DNA of 64,000 nt from Ophioderma brevispina (GCA_023653785.1 JAMKCH010049271.1:124001-188000); one strand, 5' to 3'; positions 45,831 through 57,894 are shown, counted from the stretch's first letter. Notes: generated by a model from the letters alone, not told the origin. Numbers and translations: made by a program.

Positions 45831-47810
45831 CCTCCATGTTTCTGATTAAACTTTTAAAAAATATTATTTTCTCAATTTTATTTGACAAAAGATTTCTCAT
45901 GGGAAAAGCACTTTTGGTTTACTATAAAAGAGAGAAAAGGGGATTCCCAGAGTTGTTTATGCAGGCTGCACCTATTTAGATTGCACAATGGGGAAGGGGG
46001 GAATTCCCCAAGGATGTAAACTTAGAAACTTGTTTATGTTTTGAGATCAAAACTATTGCAAGAACAAGGGATTTCCCCACAAAGTTTATATATGAAGTGA
46101 TGTAAAATTTAGATGTGAAATCTGATTTGATGGTGCAAGGTCATGTTTATGCATACGAGGATGATGTAAGACATATTGTAACAAAGGGAAATCTAGTGTG
46201 TGTGTGAAGAAAATTAGGAGTGTGACTGAAGGACTGGGGCCAGCAGTTGACAGTTGAAATCAGAGGAGCTGAACTAGAGCTCTGGAGCTATACAGTATCT
46301 AATTATAGCTGTGTTGTTATCTACAATATGGTAGAATTTGAGTTTACATCTAGTGCCAGGATTTAATATTTTGGATGCCGCCGGAGCTTGATATCTAAAG
46401 TGTCTGCTGTCGTCTTTTAAGCCAAAAGAGCTTCAGTTTTGGAATCACAAAGGGGATTCCCGTTTGTGGTTTTTTCCTAATATTGAGGACTAGCGGCAGA
46501 TGATGGTGGTATAATTAACCTGGTTTTTATTATTGTGGACCATTTGTCGTCGGAGGGAAAGCCCCGTCGTTTGAACTGCTGGACAGATTACCTTCAGGAC
46601 TGAGAAGATCCCTTGGAATTATTACCTGAGTTTTGTTGAACTTGTGCGCTGTAATTTTGAAGTCTCGTGTGCTGTGAGAGGACATATCGTTGAACCGCAA
46701 CGCTACATGTGACATCAGTGGCATTCTGTTACAAATTAAGGTCAAATAAATAAATTGGTGTGTTGTAATTGTGTATTTCTGGATTTATTAATGTTTTGGA
46801 CATACCAAATTCTTGCCTTGAACCAATTACCAAAAATCATAAATCTGTTTCTGTTATAATATAAAAATTCAGAGCACTTGTGCACAGGCTTCGTTTATTT
46901 TGGTTTGAAAGGTATTTGACCCTTAGGCGTCCCGAGACGTAGAACAATTCAATATTTTAAGAGGTAAAAAACATGGAAACAACAGATTACCTAAATTACT
47001 TCTCAATGCAATTTTTCATGTCGATGAGCAACTGAAATGGGGTTGGGTTGCCTCTTGTGTCTGTAATATGCAATGCAGTGACAATTTATTCAGAGAACGC
47101 CAAGATTATGAATTGGTGTCATAATTCAAAGCACAAAAACAAAGAGATGGATCAAAATGATTGGAAACTAGGGTTATCAAATCAGCATCTCAAAACCTAC
47201 TCTAAACATAAAGATAAACATCACTAGAACCGTAACTTACTTGACGAACCTAAACTTTGAAGGGGTAACGCCTTTAAGTTTTAAGCGCGTACAAATACAC
47301 TTAAATCGTGAAGAAAGCAGAAGTTGGAATGAACACAACACTGGTATGTGTAAAATAGTATCTCTAATAATACTGCAAACAGTGGACAATTTCATGTTTG
47401 AACAGCATACATCTAAAAACACTACGAAAAAAATTGTTACACAAACAGGGAAGAATTAAACATGACGGGATGGAATGTAATCTGGGATTATTTTCAAAGC
47501 AGGTGGTACTCACATTAGGCACCATCTCCTCCAGACAACATTTTAAATAAATACGAACTTGGCTTTGTCCTTGACAGATGCTGCAAAGAGTTTCTAACTG
47601 ATGCGTGGGCTTTAAGAAAAAAGATATTAGGTGATAACAATACCTAACCAATCAATCCTGCTGCTAAAGCAAAAGATAATTTGTACATTTGTGTACACAG
47701 GTAAATGCGTACTTTATATAATTGGATCATTGTTATGTAAAATATCTGTATGTTGGCCCTTTATAAATGTGTTGTAATGTAGGTACGTGCAGGTGTTTAT
47801 ACATTGACAT
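45831..47810. other. No gene seen; kappaB-like cluster at its start
   Basis: No family-like peptide. AATAAATAAA near 46745 could serve as a polyadenylation signal but has no attached gene. See the separate entry for the GGGGATTCCC cluster. Confidence 0.4.
45939..46461. promoter_or_regulatory. Four consensus NF-kappaB/Rel-type motifs
   Basis: GGGGATTCCC (45939-45948), GGGGAATTCCCC (45998-46009), GGGATTTCCCC (46068-46078) and GGGGATTCCC (46452-46461) all satisfy GGGRNNYYCC. Clustering of three within 140 bp is notable in AT-rich DNA. No nearby transcription unit was identified, so function is unproven. Confidence 0.35.
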
Positions 47811-47915
47811 TGGGTGTGTAGGTGTTGACGTGTGTGCGCGTTGTGTGTGAGGGTGTGTGTGCGTGTGTGGGGCTTGTGTGTGCGTGTGTGTGGATGGGGT
47901 GTGGTGTGTGACTGA
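47811..47915 (-). repeat. TG/GT microsatellite, imperfect
   Basis: About 100 bp dominated by TGTGTG and GTGCG words, interrupted by GGG and GATG. Histidine/threonine-rich frames on the minus strand are artefacts. Confidence 0.85.
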
Positions 47916-49339
47916 GAGATGCGTCTAGATGTTGGTAAACCCACCCAATCACTGTAAACGTAAATGTTGAAAACCTTTTTCTATATACTATGTTTCTGTA
48001 ATGTATTGCACCACTATTATCGGTGTGTGCGTGATTCAAAAAGCGTTGTAATAACTAAAGTAAATAAATACAAGAAATAAATCCCGCCGACCTAGCGGCT
48101 CGCCTAAAGGCTCGCCGCTGGTCGGAGTCTAACAGGCTTTACCAAACTCATCAAAACACATTTATTTCATAACGGTTGGTGTGCTCAATATCTATTCCCA
48201 ATTCTTTTGTACGTATGTCCACGCATGATACGTACAATTCAAGTCCGTGCGAATTGCACATTTGGGTGAACTCAAAAGAGAGCACCCCAGTGAGGTGCTG
48301 GGACTTGGAATGCGCAAACCAACCAGTTCACATAATGGCGTTATACATGTACACAACCAATATACGAAAAAGCCCCCCATGACATTCATAGAATGGCCGC
48401 ATATAAGCTCATAGATGGATCCTCTGTATATGGTATATTTGCTGAGTGTTGGGAAGAAAAACTTAGCAAATATGCATCTCAGTGGGTGATGTCTCGCATT
48501 GACCTTAAGCCCTTTGGAGTTACCTAACCACATTTATGGCAAATTTGTTTTGTATGGTACGTAACGCATAATTACAACAGTGATAACACATATACATTTA
48601 AATATTTTAAAGACAACTATCAGTGATATTTAAATATTTGGAATGTGCAGGAATAAGCTTCAAGTGAAGGATAAGTCTGTAGAATTCTCATAATTACCTT
48701 TTCCAGCTTAAAAGGTGACAGAAAAGGAAGAAACGGCAGTGTTCCAAGTTGCGATTCTCCATTCAATTACTGTTGTAGTAAGTGTCCGAACTGACCGTAT
48801 GACTAAAATCTCCGATTCGGTCATTATTAGGTTGCTTCTGGTCTTATCATATTGCAGGGTATGTTAGGATACTGTACATTGTTACCTACATGTACCAATC
48901 TGATTTTTGATAATTTTTTTCGATTGCCAACATATAAAATAACTTTTTTACTTATTTTTGTAAATGTAAATTTTTTTTTTTTGGTGGCCGATTTAGGCAA
49001 ATCACTGATCGGTGTTCTTTAATCAAGGGCTTCTCAATGATATGTACCAAAATTATACAAGTAATTGGTAAAAGCATTGAATGTTATGAAGCCTTCAGTG
49101 TTATTTGAAACCCCTGCGGTAAAATTTGCCCTATTTGAGGCTCTGACGCATTCAGCACCTTGCACTTCATTACTTTTAAATAATAATGCAAAATACAACA
49201 TAATCTTTTAGTGTTTATATGATAGATTCTTCATATTCATCCATTTATGCTGTGGCAGATGCGTTGTGCGGTGGCCTAGTGAGATTGCAAAGAAAGTTAA
49301 CGCCCGGAAAGGTCAAACCCAGGTGTCAAACAGTCGGTG
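47916..49339. other. No gene seen, one GC-rich hairpin
   Basis: CCGACCTAGCGGC (48087-48099) pairs with GCCGCTGGTCGG (48114-48125) over a 14-base loop. The rest has no recognisable content. Confidence 0.5.
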
Positions 49340-49880
49340 TATGAATCGGTAACCATGGATCTAAATGAGACCCAGAAAGAAGTTAAAGACCTCAAAAAGG
49401 AGTCTTGCAGAGGGTAAAAGGGGAAAGGATGCACTTGAGACACCCGTGTTGATGATGCTGAGCAATATAGCCGACGGAACTGCTTTTGTCTACATGGTGT
49501 ACGCAACAAACATACGTAACGAGACACAACATTGGCAATGGATACCCTAAATAGAGCAAACTAACTCCAATTGAACTTAGATCCTAATCATTTTTACAGG
49601 ACTCATCGTCTGGGAAAACCAAAGCGCACAGATGATGTCAACTCATCAAAGCCCAGACCAATCATCATAAGTTCCTTTCATACCAGAAGAGCCCTGGTAC
49701 GTTTATCGTTCCAAAAGGAAACTCAAGCACACATCACTGCTCATCACTGACAACCTAACCCAGAAACGCATGACATTTATAGAGAAGCCCAGCGCATGGC
49801 ATGGGATGCAAAGATAGCTGGTACCTGGAACACAGGACGGCAGAATCAAACAGTACTCACCAACATGTGAGAAAGGTATT
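49340..49880 (+). pseudogene. LINE-C ORF1: coiled-coil/RRM-like protein remnant
   Basis: LNETQKEVKDLKKE (about 49360-49402) is a coiled-coil segment. It is followed after frameshifts by AEQYSRRNC (49457-49483), the motif that introduces the RRM-like domain of LINE ORF1 proteins. NHFYRTHRLGKPKRTDD and KPRPIIISSF (49586-49683) correspond to the usual RaHRlGkp...kPRPIIvrF. An EAQRMAWDAKIAG segment lies at about 49786-49825. The frame ends near 49880. A T-rich non-coding stretch with no identifiable domain follows to about 51215, and then the RT C-terminus of what is probably the same element. Confidence 0.75.
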
Positions 49881-51215
49881 CATAAAATCCTTAGCTGACT
49901 TAGAAAACCTATACATTTGGTCTTCGTGGGCTTTTTTCATAACTCAAACCATTCCATTTGATTATGTTCATTTGATTGATTTCAGTTGAAACTTTTCATT
50001 CACCATTACTCTTCTCTTCTGTTAATGGAATTTTTCGAACTTAATTTCGTCAAACAAATTGAGTTTTTGCACTTCTAAGTATCATTACTACATTTAACTA
50101 CCATACATAACCATGTTAATATTGTGGTTTTTTTTTCCATTGTTAGCTTATTTTGGGCCCCCCCGTTCTCACTTTTTTGATTTGATCAACTTTTTTTTTT
50201 TTTTAATTTTTGCATTTTTATAGTATTATGTTTTTAATTCTGTGTTTCTGATGGTTTATCCGCCCCCTTCCTTTTCAGGGGCCCCTGCTACGAGAGACTA
50301 ATAATTAATTACGGGCCCCATTTTAAATATTATGTTTCATCTCTGATTGTTAAAGACAACCTAATACAGTTCACGGTTCAATATGTTAGTTCAGTTTTAT
50401 TTTCGCATTTAATTGACCTGTTGCATAACATTTTATAATCGTCGTTCCTGCAGTGAGTGTCTATCATACCGTGAATTGCACATTTCAATCTCCTGCCGAA
50501 TTGCCACATTTATTGATTTTACTTCAACTTTATTTCAGCGGTTATTCCTGCTTGACAGGCCCCAATTCCTTCTCTGTGTTTGTAAAATCTATAAAATCTA
50601 TAAATGGCACATATCACCTAGCGTTGTGATTAATAGTGGAAATGACCATTGCCCGCTGTACATGTAGTGGTATGTAGTCTTGCCGATTCACACACTACTA
50701 CACTTGTATCCGATCTTTCTTCTGTTTGGCTTTATATCACCATGTTGTACAGCGGTCCAATGTTCCTCCGCTATTTGCCATCTTTCCCTAAACATATATA
50801 AATTATTACTTGTGACCAATTATGTTTATTATAATTATTTTGTGAAGCATTGTTTTTGTTATTTTTTTTGCTTTACTATTTCTTGTTATCTACCATTCTT
50901 AGTTTTTGCATTTGACCATGCTTGTCTGTGATGATTATGGTCCCCTTTTGTTCCCTGATCATTACTGACCGTACAATCCATGATCGTGACCGCTTACATC
51001 TTCCTCGAGTCATGCCGGCAACGCGTTATTGGCGTTCATACGTTGTTTTTGCGTGCGTGTTTTCCGCGTGCGTGTTTTCGGGGCATTGGCCTTTATACGC
51101 TAGCGATTTAATGCTGCGCTTAACGCATTACACACTGACATCAACGTTCGAGGAGGATGATTGTACTAAAAACTATTCTGGCCAACATATTTTATGTATG
51201 AGGAAGCTTTATAAT
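49881..51215. other. T-rich spacer between LINE-C ORF1 and RT remnant
   Basis: Pyrimidine-rich with T runs (T13 near 50190), stops in all frames, and no endonuclease or N-terminal RT motifs. It is most simply the ORF1-ORF2 spacer of LINE-C, with the endonuclease and most of RT deleted at or near 51215. Confidence 0.45.
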
Positions 51216-52442
51216 TAATGACCTCCCTTAAGTGCTTCCTAACCCAATTTATAATGTCGCAGGATGACACTATATTTTGGTTATTCTAAAAAGAAAACCT
51301 AAATTATTGAATCAACTTATACAAAGAATTAACCCATAGATCTAATTGGTTTAAAATAAATTAAACTTTCTCTAAACATTAAAAAACTAATTTATGGTAT
51401 TCAGAAATAAAACACCAAACCCTTTACCACAAACGATATTAACATTATTAGCGAAGATAAACCACGGAACAAGTAAACACAAACTAAAATTTTAGGCGTT
51501 TTAATTGATAATGACATGTATGGAATCACCACACTTCACATGTTACTAAAATAATTTCTAAAGACAAACGGTGATCATCAGAAAGTAAAACCATTTCCTG
51601 CCCTTGATTCACTGACACCTTATATAATACACTTGTCTTCCCTTACATCAACTACTGTGCCATTATCTTGGCAGATAAAATAATTCCCAGCTAAATCTCT
51701 TTTAATGCAAAAAAAAGATCATACGGTCATGTACTATTTTCACTTAGGTTAGCCCATACAGACCTCTTTTCTCCCCTCCAGGAATACGGCTTAAAATTCT
51801 GATTCTACGCTTTTCAGACTGCCCCAGGTTTATGTATAAATACCATTAAGAGCTATTTCCTCCGAATATCTTAGATGATCATTTTTTCCTGACCAGACAA
51901 GACGCAATTCCCTAGGACACCGCTCATCTAAGGACTTGTACGTTAAGACAGACAAAAACCACCAGACTGCTGAACACAACATTAGGATCCAAGGTGGCCC
52001 TTTTTGAATTCATTGAATGACCGTCTTAAACATCCACCATCCTTAGCTATTTTTAAAGCAGTTCAGTTGGGTAACTTATACTTATTCATTATTATTTTAC
52101 TGTTTTTTTTCTCGTATTTTTTTACAATCTATTAATTGTATGTTGGTCAGCACCCTTTTTTCCCCGTGTGCTTATAATTTAGATTGTATGTTATACCTTT
52201 ATCAAATTAAAAGTTTCATACTTATATTGTATTGTTGTGTTGTAAACTTATTGCCAGATGGTGCACACTAATTAAACGCCCTGCGTTTTAAGTGGGCATC
52301 ACATCTTGCATATTGAATATTAGTTATTTCTAAATCAATCTTTTGTTCTATTAGTACCTGTTCATATTTTTATATTTGTGTTTTTACAATATTTCTATTT
52401 ACTGTAAGTGCAATTGAGAGATGGAAATAAAAACTGAAATGA
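51216..52442 (+). pseudogene. LINE-C ORF2 remnant: RT C-terminus and 3' tail
   Basis: The remnant starts with IINDLP (about 51215) and MSQDDTIF (51256-51279), a decayed catalytic box (usually FADDT). WFKIN and KLSLNIKKTN (51338-51384) follow with a frameshift between. ILGVLIDNDMYG (51489-51524), LYNTLVFPYINYCAIIL (51621-51671) and a DAS-like C-terminal region complete it. The 3' end carries GAGATGGAAATAAAAACTGA and stops at a repeat (52443). Upstream RT and endonuclease are absent. CR1/Jockey-like; clade unresolved. Confidence 0.8.
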
Positions 52443-52660
52443 AAGGCTGGTGGCCAGGTTGGTGGATCTATACCTCAACATTGTCTATGGGCTCAGACGA
52501 TGGCGGTCAAGACTCGGTAAATATAGCAAATTATCAAAACGAACCAAACATCACTTGGACAGATGTTATCTGCAGCTCCTCGACAGTAGAATGAGTTGAG
52601 TGCGCTAGACGTAGTTAGATGCTGGAGGGTGGTTTCTTAGATACTTGGTTGTTCTTCTTT
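52443..52660 (+). repeat. Dispersed ~220-bp repeat, copy 2
   Basis: Matches the inverted copy at 24790-25010 over its full length, beginning GGCTGGTGGCCAGG immediately after the A-rich tail of LINE-C. LINE-C may have inserted at the edge of this repeat, or the repeat is the 5' region of a following element. Confidence 0.75.
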
Positions 52661-53329
52661 AAATGCTTCCGTTGTAGTGATATTGACGAGGGGTAGGTAG
52701 AAAGTTCCATGAGGATTTATTGTACATCAAGCCCCTGCGCGAGTTACACAGTGGTGTGTTAACACCAAGGGGGTCTATGTCTTGTAAATATCCTGATGAT
52801 TTTGGATGATTTTAATATTATTTTGTATCCCCCGGCTTAAAAAGGCAGAGCGGACGATATTGCGACAAGCAGATTCCATCTGTGTTGCGTGTTTAACTTT
52901 GGTAAAGTCTGTGTGTCTGTGTTCCATTTGGTTAAAGGCCTTGACTCAGAGATTTCCCTGTGAGGGTGCCCTCAATTTCCACACAAATCGTGTTTTTTGC
53001 AAATGCTGTGGCATATTACTAATCACTGGTGAAATAACTAAGCTCAATCCGAATATAGAAAATCACAACTTTGTCAAAATTCCGGGATCCGGGAAATTGT
53101 TGTTATCCTCTGGCCAGTATCCTATGGCATTAATACACTCTACATAAATGCTAACTGCATGTATGAAAATGAAAAAAATCCCGGATTCATTCTTTAACTT
53201 TTAATCTTTTTAGTCTAGATGATATGTTAATTACTACACAAACAAAATATAGGACTTTTTTTGTATCTCCTTCCCAAAACGCTTAGCGGTCAATGGCAGT
53301 CAAAAAACTTGATCAGAAGAACCACTGGC
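52661..53329. other. No gene seen
   Basis: A 113-codon frame at 52806-53147 resembles no family I know and starts without a convincing context. Confidence 0.4.
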
Positions 53330-53870
53330 CCAAAGGTTCATATAGTGGTGTACTCCGATCGTGGCGAGATGTCATGTGGGCTGATTAAGGGGCATTCTTT
53401 GAAAATCTATTCGTTTTCCCGCCACAAATCAAATTGCTACGATAATGAATTTTGCGTTCAAGTAGTGACCCAAGGCCCATTGAGGTATTACACAGATGAG
53501 GGTCAAAGGGTATGTGGGTGGGTTAAAGGGCATTCTTGTCATTGGTAGATGGACTGCCCAAATGCAAGGCCAATTGCAGCCACTGCCCCAAGATTCAAAA
53601 TGTGGTGTAATCCGATCGTGGTGAGAGGTCAGTGGACCGATTAAAAGAAGCATTATTTTGAAATGTTTCCATTCGTTTTTCCCACAAATCAAAATGCTAC
53701 GGTCACCAAATGTGGCCAGTATCAACACTGACCCAAGTCATTTTGGTTACAGTTTTGCCAAGGTCCATTTGTGGTGTACTCTGTGGTGAGAGGTCATGTT
53801 GTGAATCATAATTGGGTCAAAGGGCATGTGGGCCAATTAAAGGGCATTCTTTGATGCAATTGAGCTAATT
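53330..53870 (+). repeat. Degenerate complex tandem repeat, ~3 units
   Basis: The order GTGGTGTACTCCGATCGTGG, GAGATGTCA, GATTAAGGGGCATTCTTT, ATTCGTTTTCCC, CACAAATCAAA and TGCTACG appears near 53345 and again near 53605. A shortened third unit starts near 53767. A sub-block GGGTCAAAGGGnATGTGGG...TTAAAGGGCATTCTT also occurs twice (53500 and 53814). Units differ by indels, so the array is old. Confidence 0.65.
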
Positions 53871-54262
53871 TGCCACATTGTGGTAGGATGATGAAGCTTG
53901 GTGGTTGTGGTTAACATTCAGTGCCGAAAAATTTTAAAAGGTCATTTCAAAGTCATGTGTGGTCATCCAAGGACAAATCACTACTACACGTGGTTGTATG
54001 GTCATCAAATTGCTTGGTGTAATGAACATTTGCTACCAAAATTTTCAAGGTCATCCAAGGTCAAATCAAGGTCCAATCACTCGAAATGCTTGGATGGTAA
54101 TGACACAGGTGAAGTTCCTGAGGTAATGGACTCTTTATTAATTCTATGTATCATTTAATTGATCCCCGCGTACTAAATATAACAAAAAGGGCTAGTGGAC
54201 AATTTATGACAGTAAATTCAGGTCACGTAACTAGCGCGCCAGCTGGAGTGGCCAAAGGAATA
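53871..54262. other. No gene seen; AGGTCA-like words
   Basis: Several GGTCAT, AAGGTCA and AAGGTCC words occur between 53938 and 54075, probably a tail of the adjacent tandem repeat. Confidence 0.4.
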
Positions 54263-54455
54263 GACCGTATTCAATAGCCAGCCATGTTGGTGGACAAGAT
54301 AGACGCATTCCAGTACTACAATACATTCACCTGTCAATGATCCTTGTGCAATCGCTAAACATGGATCGATTGACAGCTTAATGTATTGTAGTCCTGGAAT
54401 GTATGCATCTTGTCCACCAACATGTCTGGTGGCTGACGTCATATTGAATACGGTC
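54263..54455 (-). mobile_element. 193-bp palindromic TA-flanked MITE, copy 2
   Basis: GACCGTATTCAATAGCCAGC opens the element on this strand and ATTGAATACGGTC closes it, with TA at 54261-54262 and 54456-54457. Equal in length to copy 1 (13788-13980), inverted relative to it, and different at about 5 bases. Near-identity implies recent movement of both copies or recent gene conversion. Confidence 0.85.
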
Positions 54456-54457
54456 TA

Positions 54458-55429
54458 TAACAAAGTTCAGTTACACAGACTCTTTTGTAGCACTCAATTC
54501 AATTAATGATTTAGGATGCTTTAACATTTGTTGGGATTTCTATAACTTCCAGTTAACTACTTCTATAAGGCCACGCTTCTTCAAAACTGTTCATTACTTT
54601 AATTCTTCATGTTTAACCCCCAAACACCCTTTCACATCATATTAGATTAACTTAGATATGTAGTAGATATGTAGTTGACGTTCCGCAACAACAATACATT
54701 ATTTTATAATGAATTCAGGTATTTTGAACCTCAAATCGGAACATTTTCCAGAGCATTTTTGACCAGCTATTGAGACCACAGCGATTGTATTGCCTTTTCG
54801 TGTACCATTAAATAATTAATTGAATTGTGTGCTACAAAAACGTCCGTGTACGTATTACTCTATCTGTTTTAAGAAAGCGAAGCCCTCGAAAAATGTATAA
54901 CCTTACATTTACTGCGAGACCACGGAATTGAATTCTCATAAGCTATATCACATGGGCATGATTTTCATTGATTTGAATGCAGACTGTGTTCATGAATAGG
55001 ACGAAATTTTACCATATCCGTTTATCTTGATTATTGAAATGGCATACAGGAGGAGAACCACTACGTATAATTCAATCGGGATACCGATATTAAAAGATAA
55101 TTAAAGTGAATTCAGAAACCCGAATTGCAAAATTGTCATATTTGGTAGAAAAAACATTTGATAAATGGGAATATCTTGCCCCAAACACATTGCGGAAGCG
55201 GACAGAGTACAGGACCCTCTCCAAAGTGGACGAACTACGGTATTTATTAGCTTTTTGTTTTTCCAGACTCACTTCAGTTGTTGACAGATTTTCAAAGAAC
55301 ATCTCCCGCTTCTCGACACTTTAAATAAGTGCTCCTGTTTTTTTGCACTTAAGAGGCGGGCATAAATGGTTGGGTTACGCGGAACTCAACGGGCATTCTT
55401 TTTCGGCGCTTTTTTAAAAATTTTTATGG
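54458..55429. other. No gene seen
   Basis: Mirrored 70-codon frames on both strands at 55090-55324 have no family resemblance. AT-rich. Confidence 0.45.
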
Positions 55430-55840
55430 TAGAGAGCGTGGGCCCTACGGTAGGGTACTTGCCTCTGGGCGGCAAATTTACAATCAAAATTCCCGGTTTC
55501 GAAATCCCGGTGGTGTCGTGGCACTTGCTGTGATTTATTCGGGTACTAACAATTCTGGATTTGATCTGTATAGTACCACTATTGATTAATACAGAATTAC
55601 CGCTCCCCGCCTCCGTCCTGTTCACCTTGGAATTGGGCAAATGGATCATGACAGCAAGCATCCTTTCCCGGTCCCTTCGGAAGGGGACGGTTAACCGTCG
55701 GTCCCGTGGTACAGAGAGCCACAACTGTACTGTACAATCGCAGTCAGTGTCGAATAAGAGTAATGGTGTAACCCCTGACTGTTCCCAATCCCGCCCCAGC
55801 CTCAAATATCGGGGCCCCCCCCATGTTAGAGGCGTCCGTA
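55430..55840 (+). mobile_element. tRNA-derived SINE
   Basis: The 5' part looks like a decayed tRNA. TACGGTAGGGTACTTGCC (about 55446-55463) sits where the A box would be, and GGTTTCGAAATCC (55495-55507) is a B box with an extra T. A GC-rich body follows with CTTCGGAAGGGGACGGTTAA and CCGTCGGTCCCGTG (55676-55708). GGGACGTTAAnCC...GGTCCCGTG-like cores recur in several animal SINE superfamilies (MetaSINE-type is my best recollection, unverified). The element is GC-rich against AT-rich flanks. The long frame across it on the minus strand is an artefact. Pol III transcription is expected for an intact copy. Confidence 0.6.
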
Positions 55841-57098
55841 TCATGGATAACCGCGGCCCCGGATCAGCAGCACTTGCTGAACAATCCTAACACCAACCAC
55901 AAAGCCATTCCAATGACTTGTGATACGAGCAAACAAACAAAAGTTTTAATTGCGGTCGGCCAAAGTTTTTTTCCAATTCAAAAGAAAGCCGCCCTTTTAG
56001 AGTTGGTTGGGGACGTTTTTCCTTCACCTAGAAGCGATTTTTTTTCGGCTCACCATGCGAAACTTTTGATATTTTAAAAACCTTACATGTCCCGATTGAT
56101 ACACTAACCTGGCTGCCGTAAGGTTAAATAAAAAAAACTTGGGTGGATACTTTCTTGCCTGGTAGCAGAAAAACTACTTTAAATCTCTGAAAAATGCACT
56201 AGGGATGCTTACGGACGTACATTTAAACTAAGTTTACAAAAAATCACCAAATTTCTTGAAATTGATCAGTTACCACAGCTTCTCATTGCAATGAAGGGGA
56301 AGACTACTTACCTATGGCTGAAGGTCACCCTTCCGCATAGTCTAGCCTTATAATTACAATGGGTTCCAAATGCCCGCCCCTTAAAACTAAACTCTAACTG
56401 AATTTTTTAGCATCTCTACGACCTCTCCTTAAAGAATTTTGATGTTACCAACATCAAATTGTCTTAAGGATCGTGTGGCGGCCTCTTGGATCCAAGAGAG
56501 CATCATACATGGTGTAAAATGTTGATTTAGTTGAAAAAAAGTATCTCAAGGGATTCGCCTTATCATACGGATTCAGAAAATATTTATACTTAGAGTATTG
56601 TAATGTTTCAGTACAGAGGATAGGCGGACAAAAAATGTGGTAAAGGTATGGTACAGGGCCAAACTTTCAAAATTGGTGTAATTTTGTTTGGTATAAGTAT
56701 CGAGAAAATTAATGTTTGCATCTAGGATGTTTAATAAGGTGGTCCAATTCGGTGTAAATTTACCTCTTGTCACATTTGTATTGTTTTGTAGAGAAATAGG
56801 GAATACTCGTCTCTTTTCTAAAAAATAAACCAAGATGTAAGATCTTAAAAGGTGGAAAACTTTACATTCAATATTGCTCATGATCATATCAACAATATGA
56901 CACCAATTTTGCTTCAAGATTTGAAGCATTTGAAATTGGCAATCTTTTTGAAAATGTCCTGTGTCTCTGTAAAAGCCAACTGAGGTTGGTGTAGTGTTAC
57001 ATGTATTGGATCGTAACGCGACTGTACGAGTCTTAGATTGTGCATGTAAGTCTAAGAAAGAAAGAAAGAACTTCAGTGTAATTTGACCATACTCAAAG
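55841..57098. other. No gene seen
   Basis: AT-rich; a 118-codon minus-strand frame (56573-56929) matches no family I know. (AAAG)n near 57055. Confidence 0.45.
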
Positions 57099-57418
57099 CC
57101 CGGGGGGGGGGCTTACTTCAATTGTTTTCAGTAGGGATGTGCGGCCCGGAATTTGGGGGCTTGATGTGAACGTTGGGAACTAAAGTCTTAGCGTAGGGCC
57201 TGAGGAACTGAAAATTTTGAGATATTTGTAGGCTTTGCGAAACTGAAATTTGGCTAAATTGAGATTCTGAGGCAACATTTTCCCAAGGGGACCCTAAAGA
57301 ACTTGAATTATGTTAAACTGGAACCCTTAAGAAAATGCTGGAGAAGGTGCGAAATTGCGATTGAAGGGCCGCACATACCCCGTGGCTATTCCTATGTCAG
57401 TAAACCCCCCCCCCCCGG
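57099..57418. mobile_element. hAT-like MITE with perfect 8-bp target duplication, 320 bp
   Basis: ACTCAAAG is present on both sides (57091-57098 and 57419-57426). The element begins CCCGGGGGGGGGGCTTACTT and ends GTAAACCCC...CCCCGG. Subterminal GGGATGTGCGGCCC pairs with GGGCCGCACATACCCC. The interior is non-coding. An intact 8-bp duplication suggests a fairly recent insertion of hAT type. Confidence 0.85.
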
Positions 57419-57426
57419 ACTCAAAG

Positions 57427-57894
57427 ATGAATAGTACAAAAAATGCATCTATTCTTGGTCTGCACTAAATGCATTAGTATAGTAGCGATTTGAGTGACCA
57501 TCTGGCTATCATCTGACCTATACCAATCACTATGAGTTACAATAGGTTCCACCAAGGACCCCCCAACAGTTCAGTGGGTTGTAATTGTACATAATTGACA
57601 TGAAACTGACCTTGTGTGATTGGGTATCATATATCATACCCAAAAAAAAGGGGGTGTATTTTCTAAATACACTTGCGAATGGAAGGTACTGAAACTGTGC
57701 CAAGGGGACAGTGAGATTTGCGGAGCTCATAGTGAATAGCTCAGATTACTTAGTGACATTTAAACTGGCCTAATTGGGTTATGGGGTTATAACCACAAAC
57801 ATTACAACTAAATACAAGATGTGGGTCATGACATAATCTAGCCATTGTAGATGTGGAAGTCATCTTGAACACTATTTTATCGTATTCCTGAAAA
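57427..57894. other. No gene seen
   Basis: Short frames only; nothing recognised. Confidence 0.45.

Noticed and set aside
47714..48039. Histidine/threonine-rich frames
   Set aside because: Translation of the TG/GT microsatellite.
53330..53870. Tandem units considered as a CRISPR-like array
   Set aside because: Units are long, indel-rich and lack uniform short repeats with unique spacers; the setting is eukaryotic.
55386..55844. A 152-codon minus-strand frame
   Set aside because: It spans the GC-rich SINE, where stops are rare by composition; no protein resemblance.
56573..56929. A 118-codon minus-strand frame with LINE-like composition
   Set aside because: No motif of RT or endonuclease could be found; left unassigned.
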